From Lycorma delicatula (lineage: Eukaryota > Arthropoda > Insecta > Hemiptera > Fulgoridae): a stretch of 64,000 bases of DNA. The translations under genes were made by a program, and so were the position numbers. The DNA lies in contig NC_134461.1 in NCBI RefSeq assembly GCF_047948215.1, positions 84,530,103 to 84,594,102 on the forward strand, in the 5' to 3' direction. Of this stretch, positions 41,901 to 56,900 are shown piece by piece. Below the pieces are notes generated by a model that searched no databases, had not been told where the DNA came from, and saw only the letters and a program-made list of their open reading frames with translations. Position 1 is the stretch's first letter. Each line of letters opens with the position of its first letter.

Positions 41901-44900
41901 AAAACAATTTAAAATACTGCAGTACAGTTCATATTCCGATTACCAGATTAAGTATCCACACATTTATCAGTACAATTTATCCTGTACTAACAGGAAATGC
42001 CTATGAGTCATTGTAATGACTCAGTGTAATGAACACTGCTTTCACAATCATTGTTCATTCACAGTTTATGTTAGCCTGCATGTGTCTGAGTACAAAAACA
42101 ATGCGTTAAATACATCTCATTACTGTTATTGAGTTTTAGTGTGTTTTGCAGCCACGTTCATAGGACTATTTTTTTTTTTGTACCTGTTCCTTTATGTACT
42201 GTGATCAAAAATAAGTACTGTGTTAAAACCTCAGAAACAATAAAAAAGGTTTTATTCTTATTAGAAAAGAATAAAATTCTAAATTGCCTAGATAATAAAT
42301 ATATTGTGGCGTATGTAGGTAGAAAGTTTAACTTAAATGAATCATCTGTGTGTACAATATGGCTTAATAAAGTCAAATTCACCAAAGTATCGCAGCCAGT
42401 GTACCGGTCTGTGCCTAGGTTGTTTTGTACATGTGAAATCCAATATTGGAGAAAGTTGAAAAATTGTTAGTTACATGGATTGAAGACCAAACTCAAAAGC
42501 TTACACCATTAAGTTCAGCTTTAATTTGAGAAAAGACTATGCGGCTTTATCGCAGAATGTTCAGTGAAACAGGTAATAAGTATGAAATTTTGACCAATAG
42601 TTCATCCAGTTTCATTTTTAACGCTAGTAAGGGCTGATTCGAGAGATTTAAAAAATACACCATTTGCACAATGTGAAACTTCAAGGTGAAGAAGCTTCTA
42701 CAGATTTCAAAGCTGCTGAACAATACCCCACAATTTTTAAACATCATAAAGGAGAAAGGCTATATACTGGAACAGGTTTTCAATGCAGGTGTATATTGAA
42801 AAAAATGCCAAAGCGTACATTTCTTTTTAAAGAACAGAAAACCGCATCGAGTAATAAAGCAGCACAGGATCTTTTTACGTTGTTGTTGTGCTTGAATGCG
42901 CCTGGAAACTGCTTGATGAAGCCATTGTTAGTTATAAATCCTTGAATCCTCGTGTATTAAAAAACACAAAAATAACTTTCTGGTTTTCTGGCGAGCTAAT
43001 AAATATGCTTGGGTGACTGCTGATATTTATTTGGATTGGTTTAATAACTGTTTTAAACCAGAGGTTAAAATTTACTTAGCCTCCAAAAATCTTGCATAAA
43101 AAGTTTTGCTTGTTCTAGATAACTGCACTAGTTCTAGCTCACCAGAGGTACTACTGAAAGAAGCTGATGAAAATATCCAAGTTGAGTTTCTCCTGTCCAA
43201 CAGCACACCCTTGTAACCCCTTGACGGGTGTGTAAATGCAGCTTTCAAGCACTACGTTCATCAAACATTTAAAAAATCTTTTGATGACATGGAATAGGAT
43301 AAATCTTTAACTTTGAGCAAATGCTGGAAAAATACACAATTACTAATTACATTGCAAACATAAAAAAATCTTTAGACAGGTTATAACAGAAAACATTAAA
43401 CACCTGCTGAAGAAGCTTTGGCCTAAAGCAGTAAAGGTCTGGTTGAAGAGAGGATGTAATGAAGCCATAGATGATAGAGACAAAATAAATAAAGATGTAG
43501 AGGATACTTGTAACGAAATAGTCAACATTGCCAGACAGTTACCAGGAGAAGGATTTTTAGACATACAGGAACAAGATATAAATGAACTTATACAGAATGA
43601 AGAATTAAGTGATTCAAAACTTATGGTAATGATAGAAAATGAAATCATACAAGTGATGAAAATGAAGAAGAGAAAATTTTAATAAAAAATAAACAGTTGA
43701 CTTTAACAAATTTAGACAAATTTGTAAAAAGATGGAGGAATTATAAGATTTTATAATTGCCGAAGATCCAGTTGTGGAGCATAGTTTGCGGTTTCAGTGG
43801 AAACTAGGAAATATAGTTGCACCAAACAAGGAAGAACAGACTCTTACTGAACAGTCCACCAATACTAGCTTTTTAATGTTAAGTGAAAATAAAACTAAAT
43901 GATAAATGATAATAAATGTTAAATGATGTTAGTGGAAATAATCTACATACAGTACCTATTTTTTCTTTTGAAGTACATTGTACTGTAATATCATCAAAGT
44001 AATACAATGATACTGTAATAATAAAGTAGTAAAATAAAGAACAGTTCTTTTGAGTACAGTAATTTACATATATCATTTACTGTATAACTTAAAAAGAACC
44101 TGACCTATATTTCTGCATTAAATGTGAGTCTCAATATATGTGATTTCATTTTACGCAGAAATTTTCCAGAACGTAACACCTGTGTAAATTGAGGGTGCAC
44201 TATACTTTTATCATATTTGTTATCATTATTCCAATTTACTAATTATTTTTATTGCTTTGTTTATTCATTTTGTAGATATTCGTAATAAGTAAATTGTTTT
44301 ACAGTATGAAAGGGTAGGAAATATAATTTTATTTAAATTTTGATTGTCCAAATGATAGATTCATTTATCTTTTTAATGAAATAATATATTTATATACAAA
44401 AACATAAAATTGCTATCCAGAATTCATTTCTGACTCACTACTGATGAACTGATGTATTTGTGAATAATTTATATGTTGTATAACAACGTGTTTTGAAAAT
44501 GTCGTAATTTTTAAAAGACATGCTTGATAGAGCTTGTAATAATAATAAGACAGATTGGAGAAGAGAAGTTATGGTATATTGAGAAGCAATGATGGAAGTT
44601 TTTAAAAAACTATGTTGATTGCTGAGGTTTATATTACAACAGCGGCTACAATTAAGAGCAGTGTTAATTTTATACTCTATTGAGGATAACAACTGCAGAA
44701 AAAAACCAGTATTAGGTAAAAAAAGCATGTATTTAAGGATGTAAGATATAATAAATATTGTGCTATTTCATCTCTTCCTATTTCCAGGCTTTTCTGGTTT
44801 TAAGTTGATTACCATATATCAATCTTCTCAAAAAAACATATTTTTTCTTTTACTATTACTTTTAAAGACCTTTCTTATAACTTCTGTCATTATCATTCTC

Positions 44901-47900
44901 TTCAAATTCTAAGTCATTATCTTTCCTAAATCTGTTAAGTATTCTATTCACACCCATCTGCCCTGTTTTTTCAATTTGATTCTGACTTGTTTTCCTCTTT
45001 GTACTTGAGAAATTTAATTTCTGTTGCCTGCAGTTTACTTTATTCCTGTTACTTTATCTTCCAGCTTCCAGTGCACATGTAAAAGTATTAGTGATATGTA
45101 TTTGTAAAATTTTTGCATGTTTAAAATTTATCTCTGTTTTATCTATTTAAAATTTTTTTTTACTACAGGCACAGGGAATACAAGAAAGTCGAACTGATAG
45201 CTGGCCCCATTTAAAATTTGATTTTCTGAAGCCAGATAAAATTCGTGATATTAAAAATAGAAAGCAAAATGACCCTGATTATGATCCTAGGACTTTAAGA
45301 ATACCTGAAGATTTTAAAAAGAATCTCACTCCTGTAAGTGTTATTTTTTTTAATAATATTTTACAATTAGGTGTATCATTTTTTATTTTTGCTGATGCAG
45401 CAGTAATGGATTCCTGTAAATAAATTCTTAAAATGAATATGTTAACTATACTTTAATAATAATAATGTCTCCCATTTGTTTGTATGATGATAAAATAAGC
45501 CAGATTTGATAATTGTTAATGGGTCTTGAAAGATTTGTGTCTAAGGTATTGAATATCTTCTACTTCATTTAAATTTGGGGGAAGCAGATTAACATTGTTA
45601 TTATAGTGATCTAACTATCGAATGACAAACTGTGCATACACTGTACTTCTGACTAATGATTATTTCTTAATCTGTGAACATTATTATACTATTGCCAACA
45701 TGACAGGAATTAATTGAGAGTCTCAGTATATATTGATTGAAGTGCAAGGAAAGTTTGTAGTTAAAAATGTTTTATCATCGACAAATAAAGCATTATGGTT
45801 TGTTGACAGTGTTTTACAGTTCTAAAAAGGTAATATAATAATATACAAAATAGAATTAATTAATTATATTTGCGTAATACTTAGTAATATAAATGTTGTT
45901 TTTACTAAAAACAAAAAAATTGATAAAGAATCTTGTCCAGATGCTACATTTTGAATTTTTGTGACTGATGATGGTTTTTGGTGATATTCCATTGCTACCA
46001 TTTTCCTTGGGAAGTGATATTGTTGTTTCTGATCATTAGTTACAATTGAAAAGAAATTTATCTCCTTTCTGATAACAATTCAAAGGTAGTTGCTAACATA
46101 CAGCTTTTTGATTTTTGTTTCCTGGACAAGTTTTTCACCAACCACCAAACTAATTTTTCATTAACCAGGTCAATTATTAATATGATCATCCTTTCTTCTG
46201 ATGTTCTGATCTTAACTGCAATATGTTTTCAGTAATACAAACATCTTATTTAATCGATTGACTAATAAGAATTTTGTATTTTGAATCTGTTATGGAAATT
46301 AGTCTTCCCTGCAAGATTTGTCTGATATTTCTGTTTGATCAAGTTCACATTAATGAATTCTCATTATTCATTGACATTATACATTTTGTCAACAGCTCCT
46401 TTGCTATAAAAACTTGAGAAAAGTAATGAATTTCAATTGAAGTAATATTTTCAACCCTAAAAGTTTTGAGTACTGCACATTTTAATTTTGTTGGTATGGT
46501 GTAGGTACTCTGCCCCATTTCAAAGCTTATTGTTATTCATGAACAAAAGACAGTCTCATATGTTTATTACAAAGGAATATAATTATGTAGAGACATTTGG
46601 ATTAATCTTATTTGTGGGGGTTTCATTACATTTCATTCTACCCTTATATGATAAATAAGTGGAAGTTAAAAGAAATGTTTAAAACTATCACATAGAAAAA
46701 ATAATTAAAAACTTATTCATACTATCAAATCAGAAATCTACTGTGATATAAAGTATAATAAATTGTAATGTAGAAGCTGCTAATATTTAATTTTTTAATA
46801 TGAAATTTGTTTATGCATCATTTTGGTACTGGTTTTACAAATTAAAATTTCCACCTATGATATAAAGAACATTAAACAGCCATGAGATATGATATATTGA
46901 ATCAAATTAATTATAAAAATCACATAAAGAAAGAATCTAATAAATGTGAGACAATTGAAAATATGAAATTTAAAATCAGTGATTTTAAATCAGTATAATA
47001 TAGGGAAGATATTCTTCCCTTTTTATCTCAATTTTTGCTTTTATTTAATAAGAACATGTTTTCAGAGTTATCTTCATAAGTTCCTTACTTTGTAACAAAG
47101 TATATTTATTAAAAAATTACAATAACATTAAAATTGAAATATGTGATAATATTTGATAACTAGAAATTATCAAATACATGTGTATCACAGTTTCGTATAA
47201 GAATCAAATCATTTTACCAGTTAAATTTAAGATATCATGATAAAGACTGCATGCTTACTTTAATAAAACTGTCTTCCTTACTTTGAAAGTTTGAATTAAT
47301 TGTTTTTAATTATACTGGCTGAAATTGATGGTTTTAAAATTAAAACATTTTGTGCAGAAGGTTAATCTTCTGAAAATCGTTTTAATGGTAAGCATAAAAT
47401 ACTTTAGCAGTGTGCGGTTAGAAATACTTCTTACTTTTATTTTTTTACCTTGGCCAATCAACAGGCCACATGGATGTGTTTTTTTTTTCATATTTCTATA
47501 TTTGTAAAGCATTGTTTTGAAACTATTTTTTAATGACATAAGAAAAGGAGGAGATTCCCAATTCTACCAGTTTGTATTTTATTTAACCTTTTCAAGACTG
47601 GCTTCGCACTTCTGCAATTGCAATAAACTGTCTGCAAAGACTACGGTCGTGTAAACTTGTTTTAGAAGTTTATCATTTGAGTACTATCTTCGTGTTAATG
47701 TGACTGATACAGTTCTTTTACCTGCAAGTGCTGCACTTTATTGGCTTTAAAATAAACTTTTGTACTATCTGTTCACTAAACAGTGCACTAAATAAACTGT
47801 GCACTATCTGGTTGCAGCTAAGAGCTGGAAATAGAAAGAATAAAATCGTGTTACCAGTGTTCTAAAACTAGGTTGTGTAAGTTTTGTTAAACTCTATTAG

Positions 47901-50900
47901 TAAACAGCTGATTGTCACATTTGTGTCCAGGATTTAATATTTCTTCTCATTAAAACTTTAATAATGCCTGAAATTACTGAACATATAGTGAATGAAAAAA
48001 ACACACGTTAAACCCATGCGTCTGAATAAACTAGTCTTGTTCATTCAAATTTACAATGTTGGAAACTAACCGACATCAATGAACTGTATACATTTTTTAG
48101 TTTGACCATGATGCTTTTGTTAAGAAATAAGATAAATTCTATAAGTGTTCTGGTCAGCATACAGGTTATAACATTTCCCAATGTTTTCCAAAACTGTCTA
48201 GAGACAAATATTTGAATACTCTTAGTATGCTTCATTTTGCCAGTAATAAAGATCAACCACCTGGCTTCTGACTTTTCAAAATTCAAGAATTATTAGATAA
48301 ATTAAAAAAAACATTTCTCAGATATGTTTTATCCTTTTAGTCCTTAGTTTTATTCAAAGGAAAACTTAATTTTGTTTATATTTATAATAAAAATTGTGTT
48401 TTAAAAATTCTTAATAAAAAAAGTTATAAATGAATTAAAGAAACCTTCATTCCTAGTGATTGTGAAGTGATAATCATACAGAGAATGACTACATAAGGAT
48501 GAGTAACTTCAATAAAATAACCTAGTCTGAGCATGAACTAGGATTTACAGTATGTTAGTTCTGAAAAGATTTAAAAAAATGTATATTGCCTTGCTGAATG
48601 GATCAATTTGGATTACTCTTTTTGTATTTTGTAGAGAAAGTTCTCTTGGTAGTTTTGCTGTAAGTTGTTTCATTTGACACTTCCATATACAATATGAAGG
48701 AATTTTTTTATGTTTCCTTAAGATAAGATTTTTTAATAAATTAATATGAGAGAATTACTTGTAAAAATAAGATTACAAAATTGGTACACATTCTCACTTT
48801 TCAGGAGACTTAGCTTATCTGACTGCCTGCTATTGGTAGTAGTTTCCTTGTTTTACACTTCTCTGTATTAATTTTCTTATTTTTATCAAGATTTCACATG
48901 AAATTCATCAGATTAAACTATTTTCATCTTGTATATCTTGTGAATAACTTCTTTTTCTGTAAGAAGCATTTGTCTATAAAAATTAAGTTAATACATAATT
49001 TAAATAAAAATTAAAAATAAAGTAAATAATACTAACTTTGAAGAAAAAAAGTATAGAAAACACTGCTCAGAGATTAAAAAAAATAACACTTTTTAAATTT
49101 TCTAAATTTAAGCTTGTTAAGTTACTTCCAAACTAAGAGTTGTAAGTGATAATTAATCTGTTGTCTGCTTTAAAAGTAAAATTCTACCAAAAAAAAAATT
49201 TAGTTTATTATTTCATTTAGAATGAAATGTTTTATTGTTTAATGATTAGTTAAAAAGTAGAATAACAACTATTTTCCTTTTGAAATGCTTGTTTATATAA
49301 ATTCAATTATGCAAAATAATATGTTTCTATTGTTGATTACAGTTGAAAATAAAAAGTGTTATTTGTGTTTTTTAATTGGAAATATTTATATTTTAATAAT
49401 GATTAATATAACCTAAACAAAAGCGATAATGATAGTGTTTTTGTATGTATATAAAACTAATTCAGTCTATAAACCCAATTTAGTAATTGTTTATTACTAA
49501 ATGAAATGTAATGTGTGCAACATGTAATTTTTATTGAATTCAGTTTTTTATAACTTTGTTAGTATTCATCAGAATTTTATTCAGTCATATCAGATTACTC
49601 ACTTAACTGTTTTCTTTAAATTTGTTTATGCAACTTAAAAATAAACCAGAAGAAAGTGTTTACATTATAAGTTACGTGGCTTGTATGTTGTGTATGAGAA
49701 AATATTTGTCATGGTAGTTGATTGGTTTTATCTGAAAAGTCAAGCATTCATTCTAAATTTTTTGACACACTTAACACCCATTTATAAAGGACAATAGATT
49801 GTTCAAATTTTTTGAATGAAAACTGGTGGAGAGGTATGCATCTGTTTAACCAACATCATACAAATTTATTGAATGGCTTTTGATCTACAGCACAGTATAC
49901 AACCTTTATTGTGTACAAATTGTTGTAGTAGGGTTAATTAATGGAAAATAATAAGATGGGTTGTAAAGATTTCTTCATTTACAAACAAATCTCATATGTG
50001 ACTCAGGAGACTTCACTTTAACAATAATGTATGATTAATAATAAATTTGTAATCTATTACTTAGTGTTTCTCCATAATCTTTTTTTTTTCTTTATTCTGA
50101 ATATTGAATTTATTTATTATTTCAGGCACATAAACAATGGTGGGATATGAAAGCAACATATTTTGATTGTGTTTTATTTTTTAAAGTTGGTAAATTTTAT
50201 GAATTATTCCACATGGATGCAGTAATTGGTGTTAATGAGTTAAATCTCACATATATGAAGGTAATCTATTGGTTAATTCTTTTCAATTTATGTACAAGAA
50301 ACTTTCTTTTTTTTAATATTTATTTATGTATTATATAGTTTTTTTTTAAATTCCATTTTATATTACTAATTAAGTTTTATAATTTAGAGGCAGCATGAGG
50401 AAAAAAGATTCATCTGATTCCAAAAAATTGTATTTTTTAAGGAAATGAACAGTGAATGTCCTTGCAGTAAATTGTAAAATACATGTTTGAATGCAAAATT
50501 TTATTTACAATTTTCATAAATGCTCAGTATGGCACTCTCCAAATGCATAAATCTATGCGATAGTTAAACTCGTCCTATACTTGAGTGATCATGTTGGGTG
50601 TTACTACAGCCTCTGCTGTTGTTGAGTGGTTTTGGAGTTCATCCACATGTGCTGGAAGAGGATTATTGTAAATAGAGTCCTTCACAAACCCCCACAAAAA
50701 AAATCACAGACAGCGAGACTGGTGACCATAGTGGCCAGTGATGAAATACCAAATCAGCAAGCATCTTATGGCTGATCCATTGTTGTGGAAATTCCTTGTT
50801 TCCTTGTTAAGAAACGTTTGAACTTGCAGATGACAGTGTAGGATGTTCCATCCTTCTAGAAAATGAAATTCATCACAATCTGCTTGTAACTGCTGGAAAA

Positions 50901-53900
50901 GACAATCTTGCAATATTTCCACATATGGTATTCTCCTAAAACTGTTCTCTAAAAAAAAATTGCAAGGACCATAAACCTTTACTTGGAAAATTGCACAGAA
51001 AACATTGATAATCTTTCAAGCTTGACTGTTGTATGCAGCAGTTCTGATCCCCATATCCTCATGTTGTGGTAGTTCACCTTTTCAGTTAGATAAAACATGG
51101 CCCTCTAAGATTGAATATTAAGCGCAGTAGAAAAGCATAATATTCCTTCTTGACAAGGATGAGTTCGCAAAACTACATATTGTTTATCACCTCTATGGAG
51201 GTCTTAACACCAGTTGAATCAGTTGTACGGTTTGAGTAGCAAACGTCACTGCAAAATACATCAGGTAGTCGTATAAGGAATGATTAGCTTTTGGCTGGCA
51301 TGATGAGATAACTTTCCTGATTTACATGCAAAACTTTCACATGCACTCAACATTTTTATCCAACTTACAGGGGTGACCTGCAGATTTCTATTTACACAAA
51401 CATTATGTTTCTTGAAACTGTAAGGTTCCAATGTAAAATGTTCTAAGCAGCTGGAGGTGGAATAACGGGATACTGTCGAAAATCAGAACAGCTGTGCAGT
51501 GCACAGCTGTTCTGGACTCATAATTGTTGAAGTGGAGAACACAGAGCACTTTCTGTTGCAGGGTCGCTATTTTGGCACAGGTTGAAGAGAGCATTCACGA
51601 GGGAAGTAGTTGGTGGCAACCAAGTAAAACTCTAGAATTCCCTTATATGTTATAGATTTGTTAGGTAGTGGTGAACAGATGAGTTAAAGCCTTTTGAAAT
51701 TAGATGAATATTTTTAACACTGTATAATTAACACTGTATGTTTAACCAAGGTAAGAAGAAGCTTTCAGTTCATGTGTGTTTGTGTGTTATTTTCACTTCT
51801 GATTTATCTTAAGCAACGAATTGTTTTAGTTGAAGAATATTACTAATTTTTTTTTTTTTAGTCATTGAAAGCTTATGTAAAAGAAATATTGTACTTAATT
51901 AATTTATGTTAACTCACTTTAAATAGACATTTACCATGTTAATCGACTATAATTAATGCTTTGTGAGAATTTTATTTTTTATGATAAATTGTTACAGGGG
52001 GATTTTGCACACTCTGGTTTTCCAGAAATTGCTTATGGTAGATTTGCAACAACTTTAGTAGAGAAAGGTTATAAAGTAGCTCGCATTGAACAAACTGAAA
52101 CTCCAGATATGATGGAAAAACGGTGTAAAACAAGTAATATATTTATTTTCTTTGTTTTATTAATGGGTAGATTATCATTATACTACATTTTACCTATATG
52201 TTACTAGTGACTGAGTTGAGTCTAAATAATTTCAAATGTTACAACTTTAATTCATAGGTAATTATGTTAAGAAGAAATATTTTTCCAGGGAATAGCAAGC
52301 TCAGTGAAAAATTAATTACTAGTTATGTAGCTATATTTTTTATTCAGATAACTGAATATGTTTTACACTGCCTTTTGTCATTATTCTCTTCCATATCATC
52401 TGTGATACATCAGCAATCTATTCTCCTTTGTTCCTTCACAGTACCACATTTTCTTTCTGTAATCTCCTAGCACTACTTCCTGGTTACTTGCGTTACTGTC
52501 ATTCATATTCTATTCTAGTAGTTTATTTTTTAAGGATTAAATTTTATTATACTGGTTAGAACCGGTCAGGTGGAGATTTTGATTATTAAAAGCCATGTCA
52601 TATGCTAGCTAAGCTTTGGCTTTCCACTTAGACTCCTTACCGTGAAGTTCAGTCTGAAATAAGATGTGCTACGAGCTAAGTTAGGTATTATGTACTGAAG
52701 TAGTATAAAGATTATTTAAGTATGCAAAGATCATCTTCAGTACAATATAATGGATTGTTTGAGTGGTTTAGCATGAACTACATATTCTCAAAAAAGTGGT
52801 ACTTTTTAAGCTAATATCTTTGATGACACAGCTTTCTTTTTAAGTATTTCAGAGATTTTTCATCATGTTGTAATCTAAAACCTACATTCTTATTACAAAT
52901 ATTTGTTTAGGATTAATAAAAATGTTGGTCAAAGAAATATATTTCAGAGTATGAAGTTTATGGGAACTTTATATTACGGTACTGCTAAAAGTACTACTGC
53001 TACGGTACTGCTAAAAGGTGTCATTAAGTATTTCTTAATGACACCTTTTTACGGAATAATAATTCTATAAATTGATTATATTTCAAAATATAGCTTATCA
53101 CTTTATATTTTTATTACATATTAATATGTGTAACTAAATTATTTTATTATTTCAGTGGGGAAGGTGACAAAGTTTGATAAAGTGGTAAAAAGGGAGATTT
53201 GTCAAATTACGAGTAAAGGTACAAGAATATACAGTGTGGTTGATGGTGGAAATAGCCAAGCCGAAGCCCAGTTTCTTCTTGCTATCTGCGAAAAAGTTTG
53301 TATTTATATTTATCTTTCATTGATTTTAATTAGAAGAGACTAATTCTTTTACTGATAGAAATCTTTCCTCCCTCTGCATAAAAATTGTCAGGAGTTTTCA
53401 AAGCAAATTTACACAAAAAAGAATTTGCTGTTTACATACGAGTTAGTTACCACAGTGAATTTATTTGAAAGTAATGTTGGTAATAAGTTATATTAAATTA
53501 AATTTTCATTTAAAATATAAAAAAAATCATAGATCAGCGAAAACTGATCAGTGATTTTGTACTTTCTCATTAGTAATCTAAAAAAATAAGGTTAAGTAAA
53601 TAAAGAAAAAAAGGTTAAAGGTAAAATAAGGTTTAAGTAAAAAAAGAAATTCATTGGGCCTTAGGAAATGAAATTGAGTTTACACATCCTTTAAAACATA
53701 AGTCTTAAGTAAAATAAGGTTAATAAGTCTTAAGTAATAAGGTTTAAGTAAAAAAAGAAATTCATTGGGCCTTAGGAAATGAAATTGAATTTACATATCC
53801 TTTAAAACATAAGTCTTTTCCACGTACTGTAAGAATAAATGAGTGTTCTAAAACAAAAAATTTATTAGCTCTTTTGGGGTATTCCACATCAATATTACAA

Positions 53901-56900
53901 CGATAGAGAGATATCTATGTATTTATATATACTGATAAGTTGATGCCCAATTGTAGTTATTAATTGTAAAAGTTCATAAAGCTTAGTTGATGAACACACA
54001 TATACAATTGTGAATGCATGTACAGTATGCTTGTGAATGTATGTAATGCATGTGCAGTTCGTTTCCCTTTATTATCTATCAACGATATTTTTATTTTTAT
54101 ATATTTTTTGTAGTTTACTTTGATTTCTTTATTATAACAAAAAGGAAAATTAGGAAGAAAGGGTTTTTTTTTTAATGTAATGTTCTGTCCCAACCTTATC
54201 ATCTTTTCACTGTCTGATAACCAAGCTTCATTGGCACTATGGTCGTCACTGGTTTTGCTACATTGTTAGCTACTGCAAACATTCCAGTTTTCATGTCAAC
54301 ATTGTGTTTGTAGCATTGCTTCCAATATTTAGCCGGCAGCTCAGACAATTTTATCTGTTATTTTTTTTATTATCTCTTACTAATATAAACATTTTCTAAT
54401 TCAATCCGTCATATTTTCACCTAAATCAGCTCAGTTGGGTTGAATTCAGGATCATATGGTGCCAGTTTTAATACATTGTCATCAAAATTCTCCAATATTC
54501 TGTTGAAGTAGTACTCTTCATAGTAGGAATTATTTAATTGCTCTATTTTATATAGTTAACTTATCGCATTATACCATAACATACCTGCTCAGGATAGAAT
54601 TCTCTGCTTTGGAATCATTCTGGCAATTCTTGATTTCTGCCACTGAATTTGATGGCTTCTGTAATTGTAAGTTATGATAGTGAGTATTGTCAATTATCTA
54701 AGCTGAATGAGGTAAAAGGATTTTTATTAAATTGCCATCCATTTTTCTCAGCATTCATGTTGTGGTTTCTTGCTTTTGACCTAATTTAAAAATCAAAAGT
54801 TTATTTGGATTTCTCCTGTAGCACTGCTTGTGTTAACCAACATCAGCTTTGATCATTTGGATATGGGATTTTTATAGCCATTAATAGTGTCCAATCATTA
54901 TTTTTTATGTTTGTTGAGTAATGTATGACTTGTCTGAAAAAATAATTGATATTCTTTCTTGTCTGTAAATTTTCATTTGTTTTAAATAATTTACTTTTTT
55001 AAAACATATTGTGTTTCTCCCAACATTTTTGTATTTTCCATCTTCCACCTAAAACTCATGTTCCTCAAAATTTCCCATAAAATTTCTTGGATGCAATTTG
55101 CATGTGTTCTATTTTTAAAAGCAATAATAACTTCTTTAATGTTGGTAATGTTTTATGCTATATATAAATGTTGTATACAATATTTCTTAATGAAATTTTT
55201 TTTTAAGTTTCAATTTTTTAACTTTCTTCTTCAGAAATAAAGATTATTTTAAAAGGTTATTTAGTTGTACTGAAATGTTCATTTTCTCCAAGTTTACTTG
55301 ATTGTGTTATAACTTCACACACACTGTATGGGTAGACATGGTGCTAAGGTCAGGTATACTAGTTTGAATTTCAAAACAAACAATTCTGGATTTTCTTCAG
55401 TTATTTTGTTGTAAATGCTTATTATTACACATTTGTTTTGATTTTTTAAAGTCATTTCTCATCCTAATGTGAAATTAGATGTTTGCTGAGGCATTGCGAA
55501 GGTAAATGTGATGAGAAGATAGTATAAAACAAAAAATGGTTAGTGATGAATATTGAAAAATACTGCACATAAAATGTGGAAATGAAGAATGAGTTCTGAA
55601 AAGCACTGGTTATAAAACTTGAAAATGCTGTTTGTAAAACCTGTGGAAACAAAGAATGCAATATGAATACAGTATAAATGACTGGCTTCTTGTTACCACT
55701 ATATCCTGTTGTGATTCATTATCCCTTATACTGTACTATTTCATTATTTCTGGTAGAACTATTGCACATCTGTATTCATGCCTTCTAAACTTTGATGAGC
55801 AGTGCTTATGATAGATGAGAAATGAATTTTGTAGTGGGTGAAAAATGTAAGCCTGATTTGGATTTGAATCCTGAATTTTAAATGAAGTTTTAGAGGTTAG
55901 AAGAGTGGTATTTTGGACTTTTCTATAGCAAACGGTTTAGTGTATTTTTTAATTTTTTTTATGAAATTCTCCATATCTGCAGTTAATCATATACTTATAT
56001 TTATGGAAGTAAGATTAAGAAGCATTACAATTATTGCAAGTAATATTATTTTTATAAATTCCAAGAAATTACTTATTAAAAATTTGGTATTTAATAATAC
56101 TTTGTTTTTATAACATTGATTTTTTCCATTTTATGCTTTGTTTCTTTCACATTTAGTTTTTTGATAGAGATATATACTTCTTCAGATTGTTTATTTAGAA
56201 TTAAATTGAAAACATTACTTAAGGAGTTAAAATTATAGAGGGATATGTTTACCATTACAGTCACTAATATAAAATTTTATATTATACCTCTTTAATTTGG
56301 ATGTATTAAATGTTTTGGTTTTAATTCTATGTCAAACTTTCTGATAAAGCAAAACTGTGAAAATACTAAGGGATGGAAGAAGAAACAAAGCAGTAAATGG
56401 AAAAATACATTTTTTATATAATTATTATATTTTTCAGCTTGGATTTATTATTAAATTACTTATTAAAATAAAATTACCAGTTCAACATTGAATTTAGTCT
56501 GATGTTAAAAGCCACAGTACCAGCAGGAAAAGTATTCAGTCAATTATATTGAAATAGTTCCTTGTACTTTTCTACATTATTTTAGTAGTAAGGTATTTGG
56601 TTTTTACAATAATAGTAATTGTTTTGTATGATTGGAGATTTATTAGAATGTTGCTCTGAACACTGTTGACTGTATAATGTATTTTATTTTAGACATATTG
56701 CACTTTATTTATTTTTTGTGATCACAGAAATTTGATAATGGAAGTTCAGCATATGGTGTTTGCTTTATCGATACAAGTATTGGAATTTTTCATGTGGGTC
56801 AGTTCATTGATGATAAACAATGTTCAAGATTACGTACTTTGGTTGCTCATTATCCTCCAGCTCAGGTAAATAAATATTATAAAAAATCTTATATGGACAC

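Noticed and set aside
55058..56113. Hydrophobic short ORFs suggesting membrane proteins
   Set aside because: AT-rich intron DNA gives Phe/Leu/Ile-rich frames by chance; nothing else supports them.
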